A stretch of 64,000 nt of DNA from Pardosa pseudoannulata (Eukaryota; Arthropoda; Arachnida; Araneae; Lycosidae): assembly GCA_032207245.1 (NCBI GenBank), contig CM063504.1:77372637-77436636 (forward strand), written 5' to 3'. The notes under the pieces are model-generated. The model saw only the letters and a list, made by a program, of their open reading frames with translations, made no database searches and had not been told where the DNA came from. A program made the position numbers and the translations under genes. This document shows positions 1-15,291 of the stretch, piece after piece (position 1 is the stretch's first letter; each line of letters opens with the position of its first letter).

Positions 1-3549
<3,549 letters not shown>

Positions 3550-4345
3550 TTTGAAAATGTATATTATTTACACGCTGAACATTTTTGAATACTATATCTA
3601 AAACTAAGTAACCTTTCAAATTTCTGGTAAGTAAATTATTAAAACATATATTATTGCACTTTTGTAAAATGAAAACACTGAAATTCATTAATTATTAATG
3701 AATAAGTACGAATACTTAAGCAGATATTCTAAAATATGGAACAATTAGAGTAAATCGTCATAGATATTTTTGCAGAGTTTTATAATAAGATAGTTATACT
3801 TTCACATATGTAAAATCGACGCACCCAGAGCTTGAAACAGTAATATTATGGCTAACTATCAAATACTTAATTCTGTTACAATTTCCATAGTTTTTGTATA
3901 AATCATAGTGTGTTGTTACAAAGCGTCTCAAATTTTAGCTGATCTTCGAAATAATGTATATTATTTACATGCTGTATATTTTTGACTCTATATCTGAAAC
4001 TGGGTAACCTTTCAAATTTCTGGTATGTAAATTATTGTATGTGAAGTATTGAGAACATACATTATTGTAAAATTAAAAACACTGAAACGATTTAATTATT
4101 AAGAAATGTGCACCAATACTTAAACATAAATTCTAAAACACGAAGAAATTATAATAAATGGTAATAGATATTTTTGCAGAGTTTTGTAATAAATTAGTAA
4201 TACTTTGACATATGTAAAATTGACATTCCCAGAGCTTGAAGCAGTAATGTTATGGCTAAATATCAAATATTTAATTCTGCTACAATTTTCATGATTTTGG
4301 TATAGAACATAGTGTGTTGTTATAAAATGTCTGAAATTTCAGGTG
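3550..4345. repeat. Tandem duplication, unit about 397 bp, two diverged copies
   Basis: The sequence from about 3550 repeats from about 3947. The anchor ATGTATATTATTTAC occurs at 3557 and 3954 (offset 397). Matching phrases run through both copies in order: CCTTTCAAATTTCTGGTA, ATATTTTTGCAGAGTTTT, CAGAGCTTGAA and CATAGTGTGTTGTTA. The copies differ by many substitutions and small indels (estimated 15-20%), so the duplication is old. No coding content is conserved between copies. Confidence 0.93.
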
Positions 4346-5084
4346 ATTTTCGTAATGTAACTTTCAGAGTATCGGAGTTCTGAAATAATGTGAAATTATA
4401 CTCAATTCCTAATATCTAGGAGTGATTGAGTTGACTATGGATGAAATCAGCTCACTGCGTTAATATGCAGAGTGGCGTAAATTGTCGTCTTTCTAAGCAA
4501 CTTATTTGAGTAGCAGCAACCTGCATTCTACAACATACTGTTCACAGAAAAATAAACACAGAAAAGTATAAAGTTCTCGAACATGACTAGGAACAAACAG
4601 TTTTCATCACCCATCTAAAATAAAGAGTGTTATCATTACATTTCATGATACCAACATTGCAGTTGGGTAAGGTAGAAAAATGCATTTTCAATTATAAAAA
4701 CTTTTACAATGCCTATCCCTATGAAATGACCTATCCCTATAAAATAATACATAAGACTCATTTTCACTGAAAGAATTTTCTTCCGGATAGGATAGGTGTA
4801 ATGTGGTGTAATGTTGGATTATCGCATATGTTCTAAAAAAATAGATTGTGTTTCTTACCACCAAATAACTCATACTTAAGTAACTGAGCTTACTTCTACC
4901 AGTTTTGATAAACTGATGTTCCTCAATTTATTTATATGTATCATTATTTATACCTGGATAGTGCAAAAACCCAGTAACACTCTAAAAATAAATATACTCT
5001 GGGAATGTATTCTTGTTTAAAGTCCCAGAATCTGTTCGATAATTGAAAAGTGGTTTCTATTAAACTTACAACTCTTTGAGAATA
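4346..5084. other. AT-rich stretch, nothing recognised
   Basis: No domain, tRNA or transposon terminus seen. A 61-residue minus-strand frame (4688-4873) is compatible with chance. Confidence 0.5.
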
Positions 5085-5399
5085 TAACTTTTACCAAAAC
5101 TAAAACTAAACTAAACTCCGCAGTTCAACAGCCCCTAGGGGGCCAGGTTCTATGGTGTCAATCTCCGTTTCCGAGACCAAGGGCCCTGGGATGCAAAGCA
5201 TATGTTCCGGTAAGATTATCATTCTTACGGAGAACCTCCAGTGTTTAGTTCTCAAGCATGCTTGATCCTCAATTTGTCTATCCACTGAATCGATTAAAGG
5301 CTGAGTCAACCTTTTCAGTCCGGGAATCGAACCTCGGACCTGTGCCGGGAGCACGAAGCGCTACCCTAACGCCACTGGAATTCTAACTGTTATCAAAAT
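5085..5399 (-). mobile_element. tRNA-derived SINE, complete-looking, minus strand
   Basis: On the minus strand a tRNA-like head carries a box A match TGGCGTTAGGG (5364-5374) and an exact box B GGTTCGATTCC (5323-5333), the two parts of an RNA polymerase III promoter. A GC-richer body of about 220 bp follows, ending in a TTTAG-type repeat tail (about 5096-5117). Imperfect direct repeats flank it: TAACTTTTACCAAAAC (5085-5100) and TAACTGTTATCAAAAT (5384-5399) match at 13 of 16 positions and look like an aged target-site duplication. The 82-residue minus-strand open frame inside is a by-product of the SINE. Insertion by a partner LINE is inferred from the class, not seen. Confidence 0.85.
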
Positions 5400-5677
5400 T
5401 ATTCAAATTTTAGCGTATTTTTGATAACCGTATTTTTTCAGTTTACATTATGTTGTATGTCTTTATATAGCAACTGAATTGCTTAAAATATTGTTATTTC
5501 TGAAACAATTCAGTGATATCATTCTTATTCTTAGATTTATTCTTTACATCCCTTTATACTGTATGTTTTCCGTTTTCGAATGCCTTATGATTGCCAATAT
5601 ATTATCTAGTTAACGTTCTTTAAGCTTAAATTTTCAATTTGCATGTACTTTATTACACATTATAAATGTTCATTACA

Positions 5678-5817
<140 letters not shown>

Positions 5818-7900
5818 ATTAATTTAAAATAAATAAAAATATAAGGTAAAAAAATCAAATAAGTCAAATTGCACAAAAGTAAAATGTCAGTCTTCACATA
5901 AAATTTATAGTAACAGTTTAATGACCTGTACTATATACATTGAGAGAAAAATTACTTAATTATTTTATGCAGAATCTTCTTAATATCAACAAAATAATCT
6001 AATATGTTTTGAGATTAGAAAAACTATTACATAATAGAGTTAAAACTTGTTAAAACTTTATCAGTGATATATATGTATTTTATCAGTTCTTAGAAACAGC
6101 CTTCACGACACATTTGATAAAGTTAATAAAACTGTCATTTTGAAGTTTATTTAGCTTAATTAACAAAAAAGGATTTTAACATTCTTTTTTTTTACTTTAT
6201 CCCTAAAAAAAATCCGTTTATACTATTACTATTCTATACATGTTTCAATATTTATCTTGATTTGCTAAAGGTTCCTCTTTTGAATCATCTGGTTCTATTC
6301 TTTATGCGTGTCTAGTGTTGCAAAATAAATCTTTTGTTAGACATATTTCTTGAATCATAAAATTATTCAAGAAGATTTTAAAATAAGTCATAAGTAATAA
6401 CATCATGAAATGCAATGCTAATCTCAATTTTTCACAAAGGTTTTCTTCACAATTCAAACAATTTTCTCTCATAAATGTAACTAGAAGGTACTGCTATGTA
6501 ACATAACACTTTTTCAAACATAACTCTGTTTTTATGTCCTATTAAAAACACTATAAACATTATTTATACCGTAATTTAACTGTGATATTTTAGTTTTATT
6601 AGAAAATGTGTATAATTTTGTGAGAAATTAAGCACATTTTAATTTACAGGAATTATGCACTATTAAAGTTATTTAATGTTAAATAATTTTTAAATATTGT
6701 GGATAAAATATATAATATTGTGGCTTAAATTCAAAGGCCTGCCATGACTTGACTTGAAAACAGTAGAATATGGCATTTCTGAGAAATATATAAAATGAGT
6801 ATTTAAACTTTTAGTAATATTATTAAAACGGATATTTTATAGTGCTAGAAAGCCATGCATATTATTAAAGATATCCTTCTTTCGAAATTGTTCGAAATAT
6901 TCAAAAACAACTTCAACTGTTATTCATAGTCAAAACAACATTTTATATACAAAGGATATTTTATCTATGGAGAAATCTATGTAGATTATTAAAATTCGAA
7001 AGACTTTAAAATATACAAAAATAAGCATATATACTTTTATTCATATCTATTATGTTTTGTTTGTGTTTGTTGGTTTAATGGTTTTAATGCAAGTTTGATC
7101 TCCTACCTATAAACATACTTTCAAATCTTAGTAACTATTAGCTTTTGAATTTAAAAGCATATTTTATCGTGGAAGTAAACCATATAGGTTATTAAAGAGA
7201 TATGAATTTATAGAACTTTAAATAATTAATTTTTTTACAATTTGTATGCTTAGAATTATAATATAAACTATTAAAAGGTATTTCTTTTACGAAATTTAAA
7301 AGTATATTTATTTTAATACTCTGCCTTAAAAATATTTACATGCATATATATGTATATATATGTAATATATCAAAATTATTTCACTTCAATATTTTCTTAA
7401 AAATCTTCATCTTTCCCATTCTAGTTCCTTAAAATCTTTTTCCCAGCCTCTAAATGTATTAATCAAAGGTATGTCCTAGACTTAAAATTCTTTCGGTACA
7501 TTTCCCAAAGCTTTCTGTCCTATACAGATAAATTTTCTGTCTATTCAATACATTATCCTGTTGTCTCCGCAAATGGCTTCACTTTTTTCCTGATCTTAAC
7601 AGTTTAATTCGCTGACTATGTTTCTTGTTCTTCGGGAAATTTGTTTCTCTCTTCGCTCTAGGGTGCACCTCTGATCGAGAACAGTTATTTTTTGTTTCTT
7701 TTTCTTGTCTGTTGTTGACTAGTAAAGATGTCCTTTTTTAGCAGATCTAAAATAATGTTTTAATTAGACTCCTGCCGTTCTCTTCTATGTGGGCCGACTG
7801 CATCGTTATTACTGCTATCTGATATGGCTTCTTCTTGCCCAGTAGTCCTGATAAGTAAAACAATAGGGACTATAATGTCCAGCAGTTATATTATTCCTGG
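5818..7900. other. AT-rich stretch with faint internal repetition
   Basis: No gene recognised. A weak motif, GGATATTTTAT followed about 20 bp on by TATTAAA, recurs near 6830, 6954 and (as GCATATTTTAT) 7157. At 7400-7860 the minus strand reads as short charged Glu/Arg/Lys/Asn-rich stretches interrupted by stops, which could be a decayed coding relic, but no family is recognisable. Confidence 0.4.
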
Positions 7901-7904
7901 ATTG

Positions 7905-7934
7905 CACACACATACACACACACACACACACACG

Positions 7935-8012
<78 letters not shown>
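7905..8012. repeat. (CA)n(TA)n microsatellite, left part of a split array
   Basis: CA repeats to about 7940 pass into TA repeats to 8012. The array stops at an LTR-like element (8015) and TA repeats resume at its other end (8329), which suggests one array split by insertion. Confidence 0.95.
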
Positions 8013-8014
<2 letters not shown>

Positions 8015-8015
<1 letters not shown>

Positions 8016-8325
8016 GTCAGGATTTAAAATATAGAGTAATTTAAGAGATTTTAATTAGGGATTATTTTAATGCGAGTAACGCGCCTCGCGTTACTAGTCA
8101 CATAAATACGGCTCACGCGCAGTGATATTAGCAGAGAGCGATAATCAATTACTATAGTTGGACCTTTTGGCTCTCGAAGTAGTGAATACTGCTTTTGTTT
8201 GCAGTTGGGCGCCAGAAAAGAGACGCCATGTTGAGAAAAGTGTGAGATGGATTAATAAAGAGAAGAAAATAATGACTTGAGTGTGGACTGATTTATATAT
8301 TGACCAGTGTGTTACTCGGACCGTG

Positions 8326-8328
<3 letters not shown>
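8015..8328 (+). mobile_element. Solo LTR (about 314 bp) inside a (TA)n array
   Basis: The segment begins TGTCAGG and ends GTGTCA, the TG...CA form of a retroviral-type LTR. It has a TATA-like CATAAATACGG (8101-8111) and a polyadenylation signal AATAAA (8254-8259) about 150 bp downstream, with a GT-rich stretch after it, in the order U3-R-U5 on the + strand. It is distinctly richer in GC and CpG than its surroundings. A perfect 9-bp inverted repeat with a 3-nt loop lies at 8075-8095. No internal region, primer-binding site or second LTR adjoins it. A target-site duplication cannot be read because both flanks are TA repeats. Gypsy or BEL/Pao membership cannot be told from an LTR alone. Confidence 0.7.

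Positions 8329-8375
<47 letters not shown>
8329..8375. repeat. (TA)n microsatellite, right part of the split array
   Basis: About 23 TA units follow the final CA of the solo LTR immediately. Confidence 0.95.
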
Positions 8376-8379
<4 letters not shown>

Positions 8380-9077
8380 AAACTGGTGATTACCATGTGC
8401 AATTTTTATTTTTATTCTGTTTTGTAGACATTATGTAATGCTCATTTAAGGTTCAGTATTCTGCCTTTCTGTAGTAACAGATCATTGTAAGAATAGAACT
8501 GTGTATAAAAAGACAGTCAGCGAGGGAGGAGGAAGAATCAATGCACCATGATTTGTATTTTATGTGTGCAAGGCAATGGCAACAAGGAGCAGATACGGAA
8601 GGAATGCGGTTGGACGGAGTTGGGACTGACCGATTTGCTTTATATAATTGCTGGCTCTTTTTTATAATTTTTTTTTGGTCGTGATAAAAAATGTGCAGTA
8701 ATGTTTAAAAGGATCATCGTAATTTATTCGAACATGGAGTTATCATCGCTAATCACAGTGGGTCACGAATGAAACTTTACTTAAAGAAAAAAAAATTAAA
8801 AAAATACCTAAACTATTTTACGGGAAAGAAAAAATAAATATGAGTTGTATTTAAAGTAAATACTCTTAGATACTTTGTTTTATAATTTTTTAATATACAC
8901 TAAAATTTTAATGTGAATAGTCTAATATGGTGTACACTAGGAATATTTTTATGAATTTTATTTTATGAACTATTTATTTTTTTAAATATCTTTGTTTGAA
9001 TCAAAAGTTACTTTTTCTCTTTGTGTACTTTTCATTTAAATAAATGCCGGAAAACTACTTTGTCAAAGGCAATTTCG
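8376..9077. other. AT-rich stretch, nothing recognised
   Basis: A slightly GC-richer patch at about 8510-8640 shows no recognisable coding or tRNA-like structure. The remainder is A/T-rich. Confidence 0.5.
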
Positions 9078-10283
<1,206 letters not shown>

Positions 10284-10385
10284 AGATTTTATTAAATTTC
10301 CCACATCGTCTATACGAGTATTCGATCCTGGGACTTCTCGTACTGAAGCCGGTCGCGCTGGTCACTGCGCCATGGATACCTTAAT
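10284..10385 (-). mobile_element. tRNA-like SINE head, minus strand, second type
   Basis: On the minus strand there is a box A match TGGCGCAGTGA (10362-10372) and a box B-like GGATCGAATAC (10318-10328), one mismatch or more from consensus. The sequence around them is GC-richer than the flanks. The body does not match the 17.8-kb SINE family, so this is another tRNA-derived family or a diverged tRNA pseudogene. No 3' tail or target-site duplication was found. Confidence 0.6.
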
Positions 10386-10578
10386 AATGAAAGTTTTTAT
10401 CGGCAATATAATAATCTCACTGAGAGAGCAATTCTGTATTTATAATAAAAATATTTTCTATTGAATCAAATTGTAAATCTAATCCATTCTCATTTAAACT
10501 TAATTGCAAACCCAAAATTTAATCAAAATATTTTGAGGAGCTTGATTAAAAACACAGGGACAGAAAACTTTTATATAA

Positions 10579-11683
10579 GGGGGGATCAAAAAGTCCATAT
10601 AAACTTTCAAAATTCATAATAACCTGAAAAATAACCAAAATAAAATACGGTTTCCATTGTTAGTATTGCTACATCATGGGATTTTTTTTTAAACAGAAAC
10701 AACAGTCACTCAACACTTCACGGTTGGGCTTACCACCATTCTCGGTTCTTAATATCCTTCCTGGAATCCTTGATCTGTACCCATACAGACTGCAGTCTTG
10801 CCATTAACTTTTACCAGCGGATACCGTACAAATTCAATCATTTGCTACGTGGGCTTTTTCCAAAATCGAACAGAATGCCACCTGGGTCTTTAAGATCTTG
10901 TGGACAGATAAAGCTCATTTTTTGCTTCATGTCGAATTAATATCCATAACTGGCGCATCTGGGCAACGTCTAATCGAGGTGAAAACACAGAAACTATTGC
11001 ATTCCCCAAAACTAGGAGTGTGGTGTGGATTCACAAGATCGTTTTTTAAATGAACCTTCTTCTTTGGAAAGAAGTGTCCAGTTAATGGGTGGAAAACTTA
11101 TACGGTGAATGCGCAGCGTTATTTAAAGCTTTATAATGTCGTGCAAGCTTTGAGTGAAAGAGATGTGCTATCGGCCACCACCTTTATGCAAGATGGAGCA
11201 GCTAGTCACACTGCTATTTCGGTCAAGGATTTCCTGATCCAGACATTCGGGGAAGACAAAATTATTCAGGTTCCCATGGCCTCCTCGATATCCATATTTT
11301 ACCCCTGCAGACTTTTGGTTGTGGGGATATTTGAAATTTCGGGTGTATCCAATCTATCCAATCTCTTGGAACTGAAAGCCTGCTGCACTCTGCTGTTGCG
11401 GGATTTGTGACTCGCCTGCAGTATGTTATCCCCTGTGGTGGTGGTCATGTGGAACACATACTGTTGTAATAAACGATTTGGAGGCATTCTGCTTATTATT
11501 TGTGTTCTTTTTTCTTTTTGTGTACATCAGTGCCCTTTATCGAATCTTATTGAGTTAGTCTTTTTTTTCTGCTTAAAAAAATCCCATGCCCGATACAAAC
11601 CCTGCAGAATGGTTTTTTATTTTGGTTATTTTTCCGGTTATTATGATTTTTTATAGTTTATACGGACTTTTTGATCACACGTT
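10579..11683 (+). mobile_element. Tc1/mariner-like DNA transposon, about 1.1 kb, decayed
   Basis: Long terminal inverted repeats bound the element. The left end has GATCAAAAAGTCCATATAAA (from 10584) and the right end has its near complement, TTTATACGGACTTTTTGATC (11657-11676). The match continues inward through CATAATAACC...GGAAAAATAACCAAAATAAAA-type sequence for about 65 bp, and more loosely (CATGGGATTTTTTT, then ACAGAA/GCAGAA) to about 130 bp. Between the arms lies a broken transposase. At 1.1 kb it is shorter than typical 1.3-kb mariners, and the 5' coding part is missing. No clean TA duplication is visible at the ends; the outermost bases differ (AGGGGGGATC versus ACGTGTGATC). Confidence 0.88.
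10756..11410 (+). pseudogene. Mariner-like transposase pseudogene (catalytic part)
   Basis: The frames together give the C-terminal half of a D,D(~34)D transposase, the enzyme that cuts and rejoins element ends. Visible motifs: WTDKAHF with the first catalytic Asp at 10907-10909; NWRIWA at about 10948; LGVWCGF at about 11012; FMQDGAASH with the second Asp at 11192-11194; then WPPRYPYFTPADFWLWGYLK starting at 11277. In this family the last motif normally reads SPD, supplying the third acidic residue; here it is YPY (codon 11295-11297 TAT), so the active site is incomplete. In-frame stops occur at 10805-10807 (TAA) and 11051-11053 (TGA). Frameshifts lie near 10939, between about 10965 and 10997, and between the second and third motifs. 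The N-terminal DNA-binding region is absent. The copy is dead. Confidence 0.9.
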
Positions 11684-13174
11684 GTAAATATTGACTGAAA
11701 TTATGGTCAGAATGATAGCCTAATTTAGAATATAGACATTACCATACAACTTTATTTACAAATATATAAAATGTCCATTCGATGGAGAAAATTAATAAAA
11801 CGTACTTTTCGTATAAAATATTCACAAATACACAAAAATTACAAAAAAAGAATTCTGGAAAGATATTATAAGTAATTTAAACAACATATCTATTTAGTTA
11901 CATATAATGATATTAATTCTTTCTGTTTATTATACGAAAAATATAGAACATTTAGATTTATATATTAAATATAATATTTCTTAATTTTAAGAATAACGAT
12001 TTGAGGCAGTTTAATTTCATCTAATTTCATGGTACTATCGTATACTTTTTTATTTTTAAAACAGACAGAATGAGTCTTAAATATCTCACATTGTTTCTAT
12101 TTTATTAATTATTTGAGAAATTATGACGGGTTAAAACTTATAAACATCCGCGATATTATTCTCTAAGTTTCGGAAGTATAAGATTCTTTCATTAAGGAGA
12201 AGGTGGAACTTAAGAATAAAATCATTTCATGTTATCATCTTGATAGATTTTAATCATTCATAGTTAATAATACAATTTATATTTTTATATTTTCATAGTT
12301 ATATTTATATTTTCATAGTTAATAATTCAAAAGTGAACTAAACATCTTATTTCTGGTAGTCAATTCTGAACGATTCATACTTACATATATCAGCATTTTA
12401 TTATAAAGTGTTGTCACATATTTTTCCTTTTTATAATTTAATTAAGAAGAATGGAGTTACACTTCTGCAGATAATTCACTGTTCGGAAATAAGGCACCGA
12501 TGTGTAAATATATATCATAAAACACTATAACGAATCGGAAGTCAGATTCAGTCAATAGTTATAATGCAGACGTGCCTCGGGCTCTCTTTCTTCATTAGGA
12601 CGCCGACATTTCCTTATTAAAGAACTTGTAGCGACTTAAGAGTCAATATTTCCTTACAAGTCATAAGATGAAGCAAAAGTTATTCGTTTGGTCGTCGTCT
12701 AGAATCTGAAAAAGCAAAATAACTGGGTAAATGGAATATATTTCCTTTGTAAAAATTTATAACTTATGTAGTTTTAACGAATCGTTATACTATAAATTTA
12801 TTCATAACGAGTGCAAGTCTGCTATTTCTTTAAAATTCATGGATGCTTTAATGCTGTAATGTAATATGACATTGAAAATATTTTAGCTTTGTTAAAATTT
12901 TGTTTTAAGGAAATGGTGCACATTGTAAAGTGTTTTATTATACTATAACTAAAATTATGTAATTTTAAACAGTTGAAATTTGAAGTATGAATAAATTATG
13001 CAGTTTAATTTTTTTTTTAAATTACATAATAATTAAACATAACTTAAATTCGTATTTATTTTTATTTTTTTTTTAATTTTCCTATCTAATTAATTATTTG
13101 CATATCGATGCAAAATATTTATGAATTTTTTAATGCAAAGTAACCTAATCTGATATTTATTGTAACTTTACCGA
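11684..13174. other. AT-rich stretch, nothing recognised
   Basis: A/T-rich DNA with poly-T/A runs near 13005-13080. A slightly GC-richer patch at 12540-12720 has no recognisable motif. Confidence 0.5.
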
Positions 13175-13377
13175 ATGATGGTCAAATGATTAGTTCGTCA
13201 AACTGATTGTCAGTTTGAATCTCGCTGGCGGTATGCATGTTTATACCAGTTCAGTATCGTCTTGAAACAGCATGTTCCATACTCAGTAGCCCTCATCTTG
13301 TAGAGCATATTATAGCTCTACAAACCAAATATATTATGCATACATATCATAGATCATAGTGCTACAAACCAAATGAA
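13175..13377 (+). mobile_element. Decayed copy of the 17.8-kb SINE family
   Basis: Aligns by eye, in order, with the better copy at 17.8 kb: a tRNA-like head with a degenerate box B (GTTTGAATCTC), then GGTATGCATGTT, then AGTAGCCCTC, then a CTCTACAAACCAAAT end like CGCTCCAAACCAAACC. The tail phrase GTGCTACAAACCAAAT recurs at about 13360-13375, so the 3' end appears duplicated. Heavily mutated and surely inactive. Confidence 0.65.
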
Positions 13378-13729
13378 ACTTTTTAAATTCCAACATTATT
13401 TAAATGATTTAATTTTAACTTAATACTACAAAGTTCATAGATTAAAAAATTGAGTCATGGCTATAAAAATGTTACCTATGAAAATATCCCCTCCGTATCC
13501 ATTTTTACGCTCTCACACAATTTTTTCTCTTTCTTATTCCTGGTAGTTTCTAGCTTACCATTGTAGTTTTTGCTACCTATTTACTACATCTTGAACTACA
13601 TCAACTCGAACCATGACGAATCACACTTAGGTGAACAACAGCTTAATAGCGGCTTTGTGTTATCAGTTTTCAGCTGCCTTAGAGCTTCGCCTGGGTCGAG
13701 TGTATAGTTCTACTTACCTATGAGTATGA

Positions 13730-14050
13730 CCCGCTGTAGCTTCCTTTGAAAGCAACGATCTCGTAACTGAAAGGTTGTATGTTCGGAACAAGCGCCGGCC
13801 TATGATCCGCAAATATGTTTATGGTAAAAAGTCCTCCAAGTTCTCAGTCAATAATTCTGGGGGTAGCAAGCAATTTTGTGGGTCTTCTGCTTGGTCCTTG
13901 CTTCAAAAATATGAGGACTTACTTGAGCGAAGTCGTTATTTTACCTTAATGGTGTTCATTAAAACGAAAGTCGCACCCCTGGGCCTTAATAAGAGAGCCT
14001 TCAGCCTCCGTCATGCTTGGTTTGTCCAAGTGGCATAAAAAACAAAAAAA
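13730..14050 (+). mobile_element. SINE-like retroposon with A-rich tail
   Basis: A GC-richer segment begins in tRNA-like sequence; CTCGTAACTGAAAGGTTGTATGTTCGGAAC-type text (13760-13788) resembles anticodon and T arms, with a box B-like TGTTCGGAACA. It ends in an A-rich tail of two A-runs split by a C (about 14035-14050). An 87-residue frame (13775-14038) spans the body, but it ends just at the tail and shows no known domain, so I read it as chance openness in a retroposon. Target-site repeats were not found. It could be a different short retroposon or a processed transcript. Confidence 0.45.
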
Positions 14051-15210
14051 ACTATAGAAATTAATTAAGCTATTCACAAAATAAGAACCAAATATATTTA
14101 AAAGATAATTTTTGTGTATCTAGAAGACATAAAGTAAATAAAATAAGCCAAAAAAGCTATCGAAAAACGAAAATGGAAAATGAAAGGAACACTTTCTGAA
14201 ATTAAAAAAAAAATATTGCAATAGTTAAAATTCTTAAAATTGTGATTTGGTTAGAGTAATTGAAGTAAAGGCGTAAATGTTTTCTCCACTTTCAGTTAAA
14301 AACTTTCAAAAACGTTTAACAACATCAACCGTTGAAGTAAATTAGTTTCTAGTTTACATTTTTAGATGAGGTCCGAAAGGGCCATAAATTTTGTTACCCT
14401 TTTAATTATTAAATACCTTTAACTTTTTAATTATTGTTACCCTTTTAAATAAAATAAAAGGTATTTTATTGTGGTACTTGAGTTTGTGGGTGTCAGTCCC
14501 AAAGTAGGTGTGTGTGCTCGTCTTCATTTAGTGTCGATTTTAACCATTTTATTTGATTTCAGTTTGATTCTCTTCTAATCTTGTCTAAAATCAATACTTT
14601 TTCACACGTGGATCCACTTTAAAATCAAACTATATATTTAAATTAATATTTCAAATTGTTAAAAATATGGAATTTTATTTATATTACTTTTTTTTTAATT
14701 CAGTGTTCAACACATCCATTTTTTAACTTGGCATACCTATCTCTAGTGGATCTTTCTTCTATGGAATTTTCTCTATTCACAGCAGAAATTAAATGAGCAG
14801 ATTTTGTGATCAGAGAGACTTTAATGAAAGAAACCTGAAAAAGAAGCTAAATTTTCTCAACTAGTATTTCGATTCCAATAAACTGTAAACTAAATTATCT
14901 CCGACAAAATATACAAAACACAGATTTCTCTACAACAAATCCACTGCTTTAGAATTATCATAAAATATATGTCAAAATATTAAGTAAGAATTTGTAAACT
15001 ATAAACAGAAATTTTATATGAACGGAACCTAATTTTTTTCATATTCATTGAATCTTAATTATATTAATAGAGAAATATATATTACATAACAATATAAAGA
15101 ATATGGTTTTAAATTTTAAATTTTCGATAATTTTTATTTCTCTTTTTTAAATTCTGAATATGCAAATAGAAAAATTTTAAATTTACAGAATAGAATGTAT
15201 AAGATAATTC

Positions 15211-15213
<3 letters not shown>
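14051..15213. other. AT-rich stretch, nothing recognised
   Basis: No coding, RNA or repeat structure seen beyond homopolymers and a local ATTATT/CCTTTTAA repetition near 14395-14470. Confidence 0.5.

Positions 15214-15287
<74 letters not shown>
15214..15287. repeat. (TA)n microsatellite, 74 bp
   Basis: Uninterrupted TA repeats after TATTATAT. Confidence 0.97.

Positions 15288-15291
<4 letters not shown>

Noticed and set aside
5106..5354. 82-residue minus-strand open frame
   Set aside because: Lies wholly inside a tRNA-derived SINE with Pol III boxes and tail; openness follows from the GC-richer body.
8204..8214. GTTGGGCGCCA, whose complement TGGCGCCCAAC resembles a retroviral primer-binding site
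   Set aside because: It lies inside the solo LTR and not beside an LTR end, and on the opposite strand to the TATA/AATAAA order; probably coincidence.
11423..11656. 77-residue ORF downstream of the transposase relic
   Set aside because: It lies largely in the right inverted-repeat arm of the mariner-like element; no domain.
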